Shown here piece after piece: positions 1-6,651 of a stretch of 8,770 nt of DNA. The notes beneath the pieces are model-generated. The model had not been told where the DNA came from. It ran no database searches and saw nothing but the letters and a program-made list of their open reading frames with translations. Both the position numbers and the translations under genes were made by a program. The stretch is from positions 1-8,770 of the forward strand of contig WTAG01000522.1 in the NCBI GenBank assembly GCA_013139755.1. Reading direction: 5' to 3'. Every line of letters starts with the position of its first letter. Position 1 is the first letter of the stretch. Source of the stretch: Methylomarinum sp. (GTDB taxonomy: Bacteria > Pseudomonadota > Gammaproteobacteria > Methylococcales > Methylomonadaceae).

Positions 1-69
1 GGTGTTGATTATTCTGAGTGTGGTATGGAAGCTTATCCTGAATTTACAGATAGCAGCAGGGGGGGGTAG
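1..69 (+). CDS. C-terminal tail of an unidentified gene cut by the window edge
   Basis: Frame 1 is open from the first base to a TAG at 67-69 and gives a 22-residue acidic/polar tail (GVDYSECGMEAYPEF...SSRGG). Frame 2 is also open a little longer, to a TAG at 95-97, so the frame is not certain. A strong plus-strand terminator follows at 109-135, which supports a gene ending here. The last codons lie in a run of eight Gs (59-66), where a one-base error or slip would move the end into frame 2. I do not recognise the protein. Confidence 0.35.
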   Translation, partial: GVDYSECGMEAYPEFTDSSRGG

Positions 70-108
70 TTTCCTTAAAAAAATTCTGAGTTTTTAGAAT
101 ATTAAAAG

Positions 109-135
109 CGGGCGCATGATGTGCCCGTTTTTTTT
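109..135 (+). terminator. Rho-independent terminator after the left-edge gene
   Basis: An 8-bp stem, CGGGCGCA (109-116) and TGTGCCCG (120-127), has one G-U pair and a TGA loop, and is followed by eight Ts (128-135). The flanking AAAAG/TTTTT lengthens the helix and gives it a weaker terminator form on the other strand too. It insulates the carbonic anhydrase gene from whatever lies to the left. Confidence 0.85.
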
Positions 136-210
136 GTAGTAAGAAAATGTAATTTTGTAAATTAAGATGGCAGAGAAAATATAAGGTTTAGTTTTAATTA
201 CCTACTTGTT

Positions 211-239
211 TTCACATTGCAGGTAGGAACAAGTAAAAT
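211..239 (+). promoter_or_regulatory. Sigma70-type promoter of the carbonic anhydrase gene, with an overlapping inverted repeat
   Basis: TTCACA (211-216, 5 of 6 to the -35 consensus) is 17 bp from TAAAAT (234-239, 5 of 6 to the -10), ending 41 bp before the can start codon. An inverted repeat, TACTTGTT (203-210) and AACAAGTA (228-235), brackets it: the left arm abuts the -35 and the right arm runs into the -10. A smaller pair, CCTAC/GTAGG (201-205, 223-227), is nested in it. That placement would suit a repressor or other regulator, but the regulator is unknown. Confidence 0.5.
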
Positions 240-280
240 AGCCTAATTAAGTATAAAAATAATAAACTAAAGAGCTTTTA

Positions 281-940
281 ATGGATCACCTAAAAAAATT
301 ATTTGATAACAACTTGGCATGGGCTGAAAACATAAAAAGAAAAAAGCCTAACTTCTTTTCAGATTTATCAAAACAGCAATCCCCCGATTATTTATGGATA
401 GGCTGTTCCGATAGTCGCGTTGTTTCTGAACAGTTAGTTGGGTTACAACCCGGCGAGTTATTTGTTCATCGAAATATTGCAAATGTGGTCGTGCCTACAG
501 ACTTGAATTGTTTATCGGTTATACAGTTTGCAGTTGAAGTGTTAAAAGTAAAGCATATTATTGTTTGTGGGCACTATGGCTGTGGCGGGGTTAAAGCGTC
601 TATGGAATCAATAGAGCATGGTTTGATTGATAACTGGCTGTGCCATATTAAAAGTGTGCACCAAAAAAATGAGGAAGAGTTACTTGCGATTGCTGATATA
701 ACAGAACGCGAGGATAGATTGTGTGAGCTTAATGTGATTGAGCAAGTGAGAAATATTTGTCATACCACTGTAGTACAAAGAGCATGGCGTAATCACAAAG
801 AATTGAGTGTGCATGGTTGTGTCTATACGCTGGAAACAGGGATACTTAAAGATTTGAATGTGCGTTATAGTGAAATGAATCATATGAATGATATCTACCA
901 GTTAAGACAGGCTAAGAAAAATGTTTATAGTCCTTCATGA
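281..940 (+). CDS. can: Beta-class carbonic anhydrase (Can type)
   Basis: Cytoplasmic zinc enzyme interconverting CO2 and bicarbonate, supplying bicarbonate to carboxylases and helping pH balance. The 219 residues match the roughly 220 of E. coli Can. The catalytic set is complete and in register: Cys42-Asp44-Arg46 in CSDSR, and His98/Cys101 in HYGCGG; Cys42, His98 and Cys101 bind zinc and Asp44 pairs with Arg46. Trp39, Arg64 and a Tyr at 182 correspond to the non-catalytic bicarbonate pocket of the type II enzymes of E. coli and Haemophilus influenzae (Trp39, Arg64, Tyr181), so allosteric control by bicarbonate is expected. The ATG is preceded by AAAGAG (269-274) at 6-nt spacing. The gene has its own promoter and an upstream terminator, so it is probably monocistronic. 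Confidence 0.95.
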   Translation: MDHLKKLFDNNLAWAENIKRKKPNFFSDLSKQQSPDYLWIGCSDSRVVSEQLVGLQPGELFVHRNIANVVVPTDLNCLSVIQFAVEVLKVKHIIVCGHYGCGGVKASMESIEHGLIDNWLCHIKSVHQKNEEELLAIADITEREDRLCELNVIEQVRNICHTTVVQRAWRNHKELSVHGCVYTLETGILKDLNVRYSEMNHMNDIYQLRQAKKNVYSPS

Positions 941-956
941 TTTTTGCTGGGTGTAA

Positions 957-1064
957 ATTAATTATTCTTCAATCCCTTACTGTAGATGTAAGGAGAAACA
1001 ATACGCTAACCCGGAAACTCCATTTAGATTAATTCCCCCAGAAGAACAAGGTAAACAAGATTAA
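957..1064 (+). other. Protein-like 35-codon reading frame without a usual start codon, possible gene remnant
   Basis: Between can and yeaD, one frame is open from just after a TAA (954-956) to a TAA (1062-1064). It reads like real protein: a Cys-x-Cys pair after IPY, then NPETPF, RLIPPEE and GKQD. It has no ATG, GTG or TTG. A good AAGGAG (990-995) lies inside it but is followed by ATA CGC TAA in the spaced frame. Its stop overlaps the ATT proposed as the yeaD start. It may be the remnant of a small gene or chance; I cannot name it. Confidence 0.25.
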
Positions 1065-1965
1065 TATTCAGCAATTAAATGCCGATTTTGGTATTGCCAA
1101 TCAGGTCATATTCACAAGTGGAAAAGGTGGATTACCTTTTATTAAAGTTAATAATAAAAAAGCCAGTGCTTTAATTTCTATATATGCAGGACAAGTCTTA
1201 TCGTTTAAGCCGGTTAACGAAGCTGAAGACTTTATGTTTATTAGTGATAATGCATATTTCCAGGAAGGTAAAGCCATTAAAGGCGGGATTCCAATCTGTT
1301 GGCCCTGGTTTGGGGCGGCACCAGAATCTGAAAATATGGAACGGCCAGATCATGGCTTTGTGAGAAATGATTTTTGGTCAGTTTCGTCTGTTGATAATTT
1401 GCACAATGGTGACACTAAAATAAAACTTGAGTTTGTAGATTCAGCTAAAACCAGAGAAATTTGGCCATATAGTTTTTATCTTTCCTTAGAAATTATTGTT
1501 GGGGATTCATTAACCCTGGAACTATTGACACGAAATACAGGGGATAAGGCTTTTTTTATCACGGAAGCATTACATACTTATTTTAATGTAGCTGATGCAG
1601 CACAAGTACAAGTTTTGGGATTGGAAAAAACAGAGTATCTGGATAAAGCGGAAGACTTTGTTAAAGTGTGTCAGGTGGGTGCTATCACTATTGCTGAAGA
1701 AACAGATCATATTCATGTTGATGTGCAGCATGATTTAACCATAAATGATCCTGGTTTCAATCGAAAAATAAAAATTACTTCATCAGGAAACAAAAATGTG
1801 GTGGTATGGAATCCCTGGGTTAAAGGATCAGCAGAAATAACTGATTTAGACAGTGATGATTACAAGCATTTTATTTGTGTTGAAATTGCCAATGCGGCAT
1901 CTGATATAGTGGAAATTTTACCTGATAGTGAATACAGGATAGTGACAAACTATAGTCTCAGTTAG
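1060..1965 (+). CDS. yeaD: D-hexose-6-phosphate mutarotase, YeaD / aldose-1-epimerase-like, apparent ATT start
   Basis: Equilibrates the alpha and beta anomers of glucose-6-phosphate and related hexose-6-phosphates in the cytoplasm. From an ATT at 1060 it is 301 residues, close to the roughly 294 of E. coli YeaD. The first ATG (1234) would remove 58 residues that are clearly family sequence (NADFGIANQ, GKGGLPFI, ISIYAGQVLSF). No ATG, GTG or TTG exists between the in-frame stop at 1030-1032 and 1234. AAGG (1048-1051) lies 8 nt before the ATT, and translation from there gives the expected N-terminus, MNIQQLNADFG. Motifs in this numbering: GGIPICWPWFG (75-85), HGFVR (His98), EALHTYF with the likely catalytic His172, VWNPW (249-253), and CVEIANA with the likely catalytic Glu275. 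Family assignment is firm; the start is inferred. A mutated or misread start codon is the alternative. Confidence 0.88.
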   Translation: MNIQQLNADFGIANQVIFTSGKGGLPFIKVNNKKASALISIYAGQVLSFKPVNEAEDFMFISDNAYFQEGKAIKGGIPICWPWFGAAPESENMERPDHGFVRNDFWSVSSVDNLHNGDTKIKLEFVDSAKTREIWPYSFYLSLEIIVGDSLTLELLTRNTGDKAFFITEALHTYFNVADAAQVQVLGLEKTEYLDKAEDFVKVCQVGAITIAEETDHIHVDVQHDLTINDPGFNRKIKITSSGNKNVVVWNPWVKGSAEITDLDSDDYKHFICVEIANAASDIVEILPDSEYRIVTNYSLS

Positions 1966-2031
1966 GAACCGGCATAGCCAATAAGTGATGCCAAGTGCCA
2001 ATACCACAGCCGCTGTGGAGAGAATATACAT
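1918..2031 (-). CDS. Possible 37-residue single-span membrane peptide, convergent with yeaD
   Basis: On the minus strand, an ATG at 2031 opens a frame to a TAA at 1920-1918 that overlaps the last 48 bp of yeaD. Its first two-thirds form a convincing transmembrane helix, MYILSTAAVVLALGITYW followed by LCRFLT. The frame stays open for about 11 codons upstream (SVVISFKELTP) before a stop. A neighbouring frame holds ATG-MAENIITTHFNLL at about 2094-2053, so a frameshifted longer gene is conceivable. No good ribosome binding site was seen. It could be a small membrane protein, the remnant of a larger one, or chance in AT-rich DNA. Confidence 0.25.
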   Translation of the reverse strand: MYILSTAAVVLALGITYWLCRFLTETIVCHYPVFTIR

Positions 2032-2051
2032 TGGTGTTAACTCTTTAAAAC

Positions 2052-2083
2052 TTATTACAACAGATTAAAATGAGTTGTAATAA
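2052..2083 (+). repeat. Perfect 10-bp inverted repeat upstream of sdaA
   Basis: TTATTACAAC (2052-2061) and GTTGTAATAA (2074-2083) form a perfect AT-rich dyad with a 12-base loop, 134 bp before the sdaA start, followed by TTTT (2086-2089). It could be a weak terminator for transcripts leaving yeaD or an operator for sdaA. The sequence alone does not decide. Confidence 0.4.
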
Positions 2084-2216
2084 TATTTTCGGCCATTACT
2101 TTTTTGCTTATCAGGCTAATGAATTTGATTCAATAAATGGAATTTAAAATGCTTGCAACATAAAATACAGCCAAAGTTAGCGTCAAATAACATGGTCAGT
2201 TAAGGAGAACTCAAGT

Positions 2217-3593
2217 ATGGCAATTAGTGTATTCGATATATTTAAAGTAGGTATAGGGCCTTCCAGTTCGCACACTGTCGGTCCTATGCGTGCTGCACTC
2301 ACTTTTGCTAAAGTATTGCAGCAGCAAAATCACATACCAGCACTTGATAGTATCAGCATAGAGCTTTTTGGTTCGTTGGCGGCGACAGGGAAGGGACATG
2401 GTACCAATAAAGCAGTGATACTGGGCTTATTAGGTGAGTCACCTGACACCATAGATCCTGACAGTATTGATGACAAACTTAATAAGGTACAGCAGTCAGG
2501 TTCGATTCAGCTATTAAATCAGTACCCCATCAAATTTAATGAAGCCGACCAGATTATTTTTCACCGTAAAGCACTGGCATTTCACTCTAATGGTATGCGA
2601 TTTATTGCTAGGGATAAAAATAAGGCGCCTTTACTAGAAAAAGAGTTTTATTCTGTAGGCGGAGGCTTTGTGGTGAGTGAGAGCGATGCTTCTACAGCCG
2701 TAGAAAGCAATGATGCATGTTTGCCTTATCCTTTTAAAACAGCAGATGAATTGCTGTTGCTGTGCATGGATCATAAATGTTCAATCAGCCATATCATGTT
2801 TAATAATGAAAAAGCCTGGTTAAGTGAAGCTGAAATTAAGAAAAATTTATTACATATCTGGGGCGTTATGCAAGCTTGTGTGCAACGAGGCTTTATACAA
2901 GAAGGTATTTTGCCTGGGGGTATGAAGATAAAACGCAGAGCTGCTGGATTATATAGACAGCTTATGGATGAACAGGCAGTTCATGCATCGGCTGTGCCTT
3001 TGGGAACTTTGGATTGGGTTAATTTGTATGCCTTGGCCGTAAGTGAAGAAAATGCCGCAGGAGGACGCGTTGTAACCGCCCCGACTAATGGAGCCGCCGG
3101 CATTATTCCTGCAGTCTTGCACTATTACATGAAGTTTTGTGCAGGAGCGAATGATGAAGGAGTGATTAAGTTTTTATTAACCGCTGGAGCCATTGGTTTT
3201 TTATATAAGGAAAATGCCTCAATTTCTGGAGCTGAAGTAGGTTGTCAGGGTGAAGTCGGCGTAGCTTGCTCCATGGCTGCGGGTGCTTTGGCAGAAGTAT
3301 TGGGCGGAACACCAGAGCAGGTTGAAAATGCCGCTGAAATTGGTATGGAGCATAATTTGGGTTTAACCTGTGATCCAGTTGGCGGCTTGGTACAAGTCCC
3401 CTGTATCGAACGCAATGCAATGGGTGCGGTTAAAGCCATTAATGCTGCGCGTATCGCTTTACGTGGTGATGGAACACATTTTGTCTCACTGGATAATGTG
3501 ATTAAAACCATGCGCGAAACCGGCGCAGACATGAAAACCAAATATAAAGAAACATCGCGAGGCGGCTTGGCGGTTAATTTGACGGAGTGTTGA
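2217..3593 (+). CDS. sdaA: L-serine ammonia-lyase (L-serine dehydratase), [4Fe-4S], single-chain type 2
   Basis: Deaminates L-serine to pyruvate and ammonia using an oxygen-sensitive [4Fe-4S] cluster instead of PLP. The 458 residues contain the N-terminal beta domain (about 3-160, with [10 protein letters not shown] at 14-23) and the C-terminal alpha domain (about 185-455, with [14 protein letters not shown] at 287-300) in one chain, as in SdaA, SdaB and TdcG. Cys343, Cys385 and Cys396 are the expected cluster ligands. The protein ends in Cys458, which in the Legionella pneumophila enzyme of the same length is the C-terminal 'tail-in-mouth' ligand displaced by serine. The ATG is preceded by AAGGAG (2202-2207) at 9-nt spacing. 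About 250 bp separate it from yeaD and the next gene is convergent, so it is probably monocistronic. Function is confident; the choice of symbol among the E. coli paralogues is by similarity. Confidence 0.95.
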   Translation: MAISVFDIFKVGIGPSSSHTVGPMRAALTFAKVLQQQNHIPALDSISIELFGSLAATGKGHGTNKAVILGLLGESPDTIDPDSIDDKLNKVQQSGSIQLLNQYPIKFNEADQIIFHRKALAFHSNGMRFIARDKNKAPLLEKEFYSVGGGFVVSESDASTAVESNDACLPYPFKTADELLLLCMDHKCSISHIMFNNEKAWLSEAEIKKNLLHIWGVMQACVQRGFIQEGILPGGMKIKRRAAGLYRQLMDEQAVHASAVPLGTLDWVNLYALAVSEENAAGGRVVTAPTNGAAGIIPAVLHYYMKFCAGANDEGVIKFLLTAGAIGFLYKENASISGAEVGCQGEVGVACSMAAGALAEVLGGTPEQVENAAEIGMEHNLGLTCDPVGGLVQVPCIERNAMGAVKAINAARIALRGDGTHFVSLDNVIKTMRETGADMKTKYKETSRGGLAVNLTEC

Positions 3594-3688
3594 TATTTGC
3601 TGACTGAAAAGTTGAATTTTTCCACTCAATTTTATAAGAGAGTACTGGTTTTTAATTCTTTTAAAAACGCTGAATGACTACGGAAAAT

Positions 3689-3732
3689 GGGGCGTCTCCG
3701 TTTAAAACAATGCGCATTAATGGCTACGCCCC
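3689..3732. terminator. Weak candidate bidirectional terminator between convergent genes
   Basis: GGGGCGT (3689-3695) and ACGCCCC (3726-3732) form a 7-bp GC-rich stem with a 30-base loop between the 3' ends of sdaA and the minus-strand membrane cluster. The 3' side is followed only by TTT. A second, AT-rich hairpin (3608-3615 with 3626-3633, one G-T pair) lies 15 bp after the sdaA stop. Neither is a textbook terminator. Confidence 0.3.
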
Positions 3733-3754
3733 CTTTCTGTTATTGATAAGTTTT

Positions 3755-4474
3755 TTATTGGTTACGATTTTTAATCTTCCCTCCAATATTATCCAGTATG
3801 GCATAGAAAATATCGACGGCATATCCCAGGACAAAGGCTAACGATCCTTGTCCTAAGTTTATTTGATTACCTATGTCAGTTATCGTTTTATCTGGTTTTA
3901 CCAAATCAGGAAAAAGTACAATTGAACCCCCAGCAAGTACCCCCAGACATAGGCGTATGAGCTGAGAAGGGATAAATGCGGGGTCAAACTCCCGACTTTT
4001 TAGCTTCTCTTGAGTGATTCTTAATAGAAAGACACAGGTACCTAAACCCGCGGCACAAAATGGCGTAAGAATTGTAACCTTGCCAGTCACATTTACAATT
4101 AATAGATAGACAAAGATAAAGGTTATGGTTGACAGGAAAAGTAAATATTGTCCTACAGAAGTAAAAAAGGCCGCATGAAAGAACCCTCGGCCATGAATGC
4201 GTGTGGCAACTAAGGTGCGTGCAGTGACGTTTTTAGTGATTTTTTCCAGCATGGCATACTGATTAATAAAATTAATTTTATCTTCAGTGTTTAAATCTGG
4301 GTAATTTTCAGACCATTCAACAAACTGACCTGCATTAAATTTTGTGGGAACCTTTATTTCATGATCATGTTCGAGAACATATCGAACCAGATGCCAGGCA
4401 TTGCAGGCAAGAATACGTTGCTCCTGTTTGGTTTCTGCTTCGATTTTCTCTATCTTTTCTATCGTGCTGTTCAT
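3755..4474 (-). CDS. Conserved-looking four-helix membrane protein of unknown function
   Basis: 239 residues. The N-terminal half (1-105) is soluble, charged and probably helical, beginning with a Glu/Lys-rich stretch (IEKIEKIEAETKQE). Four hydrophobic segments follow, at about 107-128, 134-152, 171-189 and 210-228. Between helices 2 and 3 is a polar stretch with FDPAFIPSQLIRL, and the last helix carries GYAVDIFYAILD. A C-terminal Gly-Tyr-x-Val/Glu helix of this kind occurs in various uncharacterised bacterial membrane proteins (from memory, not searched). GGAG (4483-4486) lies 8 nt before the ATG. It is the third gene of a same-strand cluster after the DUF898 protein and the M48 peptidase, 90 bp from the latter, so it may work with them or be a substrate. 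No enzyme motif was seen and I give no function. Confidence 0.8.
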   Translation of the reverse strand: MNSTIEKIEKIEAETKQEQRILACNAWHLVRYVLEHDHEIKVPTKFNAGQFVEWSENYPDLNTEDKINFINQYAMLEKITKNVTARTLVATRIHGRGFFHAAFFTSVGQYLLFLSTITFIFVYLLIVNVTGKVTILTPFCAAGLGTCVFLLRITQEKLKSREFDPAFIPSQLIRLCLGVLAGGSIVLFPDLVKPDKTITDIGNQINLGQGSLAFVLGYAVDIFYAILDNIGGKIKNRNQ

Positions 4475-4564
4475 GATAAATACTCCGGTGTAATCCCCCC
4501 GAAAAATAAAACAGTGTTTTAAGTCTTTGAGGGAGAATAAAGAGAATAAGCCCTAGCTTAAATA

Positions 4565-5590
4565 TCATTCCAGTTCTTGTATTGCTTTAATGGTCTTTAT
4601 TCGTTTGTGCATGGCAGGGTGACTGGATAAGTAGTCGAACTCATAATCTGAATTTGTTGGTTGTTCCAATAATGTCAGAATCCGGGTGAACTGTCTAGCT
4701 TCTATGTTATGTGTTTGCAGGAAGTCTACTGCATATTGGTCGGCTTCCTGCTCAAACTCCCGTGAATATCGATTCTCCACCAGAATGGTCGGTAAGGCGA
4801 CTGACAATGACGTAATGGATGTAATATCACCTAAAACTCCCGCCATAAACAGGGCAGTTATAGAATTCTGAAAAAGTGAACGTAAACCGTGTTGATGTTC
4901 TATATGGCCTGCCTCATGTGCTAATACAGCAATGATTTGTTGGTCATTTTCTGCCAGCTCAAACAAACCATCGGTCATAATGATAATGCCTCCCGGTAAA
5001 GCGAGGGCATTGGCTCCCATTTGTTTGCTACTTCTTAGCATCAACTGGTATGGGTATTGTCCTTTGGAGGTAAGTACTAACTGCTTGAAGTGATTTTGTA
5101 AGCGTAGTTGTTCAGTTTTATCAATAGCCGAAGGAGAAAACAACCACTTATCCAAAGTCTTCAGCCCTTGTTCTCCAATGTGCTTCTCAATACTATAAGG
5201 AACATTATTTGCGGCCAATTTTGCGGCGATAGGCACACCGTATTCAATGCTGCCCCAGACAAATATTACCGTAGTTATTAAAGCTATTAGGGCATAAGAC
5301 CAACTTTTTTCTAGTTTGTGTATCCATACGTGAATAATATTTTTTTCAAAATAATGACAGACTCGATCAACAGAGGCATTATCATCCGTTTCTAGCTTGG
5401 CACAATTACTTAAAAAAATATTGCGATGAGTATTGGCCAATCTTGGAGCAATTGATAGTTGATCAATAGTGGTTTTAAGCGATAGTGTTTCACCTTCTAT
5501 CAATACCTCTCCCGACCTATAAAAACAGACCGTCACCGGTATCCGTGCCGATGACTGTCCATTATAGTAGTGCCCGTTTATTTTGATCAT
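4565..5590 (-). CDS. Membrane-anchored M48-family zinc metallopeptidase
   Basis: Zinc endopeptidase of the HtpX/Ste24/Oma1 clan, expected to act on membrane or envelope proteins. 341 residues: an N-terminal beta-rich domain (1-75, containing GHYYNGQSS, RSGEVLIEGE and AKLETDDNA) resembling the DUF7092-type domain before many proteobacterial M48 peptidases, a transmembrane helix at about 97-116, then the peptidase domain. Catalytic motif HEAGH (His225, Glu226, His229); the third zinc ligand is probably Glu280 in FEQEAD, where Glu280 and Asp284 fit ExxxD. Supporting M48 motifs are NALALPGG with MTDGL (194-209) and SSHPAMHKRI (322-331). A hydrophobic stretch at 243-270 may contact the membrane. 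The ATG overlaps the stop of the upstream DUF898 gene (ATGA, 5590-5587), implying translational coupling. Complete, with all catalytic residues present. Confidence 0.92.
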   Translation of the reverse strand: MIKINGHYYNGQSSARIPVTVCFYRSGEVLIEGETLSLKTTIDQLSIAPRLANTHRNIFLSNCAKLETDDNASVDRVCHYFEKNIIHVWIHKLEKSWSYALIALITTVIFVWGSIEYGVPIAAKLAANNVPYSIEKHIGEQGLKTLDKWLFSPSAIDKTEQLRLQNHFKQLVLTSKGQYPYQLMLRSSKQMGANALALPGGIIIMTDGLFELAENDQQIIAVLAHEAGHIEHQHGLRSLFQNSITALFMAGVLGDITSITSLSVALPTILVENRYSREFEQEADQYAVDFLQTHNIEARQFTRILTLLEQPTNSDYEFDYLSSHPAMHKRIKTIKAIQELE

Positions 5591-6615
5591 AGACCTAAGT
5601 CTAAATCCAGAAAATCACCTATTTCTTCGCCAATGGCTTCAGCATGTTCAGCTTCAGCTGCAATAAAGGCATCAGGGTTACTGTCTGTAATGAGTGATAG
5701 ACATGAAATACGATATTTAGCTGTGCGAATCATGGCCCAAGGAATTAGCAGTCCTAAGGACAGGATAATTGCTAAGGTGTTGGAAAAAAATATCCAGCAT
5801 ATTTTAGTCGTATCAAGATGGCTGTTGAATTGGCACTGTTGCAAAGTCGTATGATTCATAATCAGATTGGTTAATTTAGTATACCAATATCCGAAAGCAA
5901 TCATATAAAAAGGAAAAAATAATAGAGGGACAAGGATTAGTGTTGCTCCCATAGCTGTTGAATCTTTAAGCGTTTCTTTAAAGGAGCCCAAACCACTCAT
6001 TATTGCCCCTATTAATATTGCCAATAGCAGAAATAGTCCTATCATTTTAAAAAAAACAGCATAAATAGAACCTACACTTGCTCCCATATTAAATGGACTG
6101 GTTCCGTAGGTACTATTATCAATGACAAACTTTTTCTGCGCTCTTATAAAATAAGGATAAGCAAGACCTACTGATAAGGCGACCAATAAAGGTAAACCTA
6201 TAAAGACCCATAATGCTTTTAAATAATCAGCTCTAAAATGAAAACGAATATTACGATAGGCTGAATTGTACATATTAAATTTCAGTGCTTTGATGATGAC
6301 CCAGGGAAACAGCGGAATAAAAATAAGTAGTAACAGACCTTGTAACATGGGAGCAATGACTGCTGAGAATGAATAAATCAAAAATACGGCTAAAACCAGT
6401 AGACGGCCTTTTAAGATTTTTATTGGGTCAGCTAAATAATCAAACGGTGTATTCATTAATAGAGTGTTGTTGTAAAAATACTGTTTAGTTCTAACTTTTG
6501 CCCAGGCTGAATAAATACCCAAGGTTACGATTGAAAGCATAATATTAACAATCCAGATTTTAAAAAACTCGCCTGTTTTGCCATAAAACTCAAACTGTTG
6601 TGTGTTTTGTTGCAT
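5587..6615 (-). CDS. YjgN/DUF898 family polytopic inner-membrane protein
   Basis: 342 residues with about seven hydrophobic segments (roughly 18-37, 72-91, 92-110, 133-153, 187-207, 224-243, 275-295). The family signature is clear: FEFYGKTGEFFKIW (8-21), TLGIYSAWAKVR (31-42), YRNIRFHF (120-127), and an acidic tail ending DLDLGL. Three segments (20-60, 133-176, 273-302) resemble one another, each a hydrophobic helix followed by a basic xxR motif, suggesting an internally repeated architecture. Function is unknown for the family. The ATG at 6615 is chosen because AAGGA (6626-6622) lies 6 nt upstream and the protein then begins at the usual family position; a TTG at 6651 would add 12 residues without support. 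It leads a cluster with the M48 peptidase, overlapping it by 4 bp. Confidence 0.9.
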   Translation of the reverse strand: MQQNTQQFEFYGKTGEFFKIWIVNIMLSIVTLGIYSAWAKVRTKQYFYNNTLLMNTPFDYLADPIKILKGRLLVLAVFLIYSFSAVIAPMLQGLLLLIFIPLFPWVIIKALKFNMYNSAYRNIRFHFRADYLKALWVFIGLPLLVALSVGLAYPYFIRAQKKFVIDNSTYGTSPFNMGASVGSIYAVFFKMIGLFLLLAILIGAIMSGLGSFKETLKDSTAMGATLILVPLLFFPFYMIAFGYWYTKLTNLIMNHTTLQQCQFNSHLDTTKICWIFFSNTLAIILSLGLLIPWAMIRTAKYRISCLSLITDSNPDAFIAAEAEHAEAIGEEIGDFLDLDLGL

Positions 6616-6651
6616 TGGATATCCTTGTTTAATAATAGGGAGTGTACACAA

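Noticed and set aside
937..1032. 31-codon ATG frame overlapping the can stop (ATGA)
   Set aside because: The product is not protein-like and has no ribosome binding site.
1234..1965. yeaD starting at the first ATG (243 residues)
   Set aside because: The 58 upstream codons are clear family sequence and no ribosome binding site fits 1234; the longer frame from ATT 1060 is preferred.
2004..2018. Dyad CCACAGC-C-GCTGTGG after yeaD as a terminator
   Set aside because: No T-run follows (AGAGAATAT), and it lies within the possible minus-strand membrane frame.
3166..3625. Minus-strand frames of 84 and 126 codons
   Set aside because: They are antisense to the highly conserved alpha domain of sdaA; composition is that of shadow frames.
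4365..4568. Minus-strand 67-codon frame overlapping the M48 stop by ATGA
   Set aside because: Its second half is an out-of-frame shadow of the four-helix protein gene and the start of the product shows no family features; coupling could be real but support is too weak.
5570..5854. Plus-strand 94-codon frame
   Set aside because: It is antisense to the DUF898 gene, Ser/Lys-rich and without a ribosome binding site; a shadow frame.
6616..6651. TTG start adding 12 residues to the DUF898 protein
   Set aside because: AAGGA lies ideally before the ATG at 6615 and the family signature begins close to that Met.
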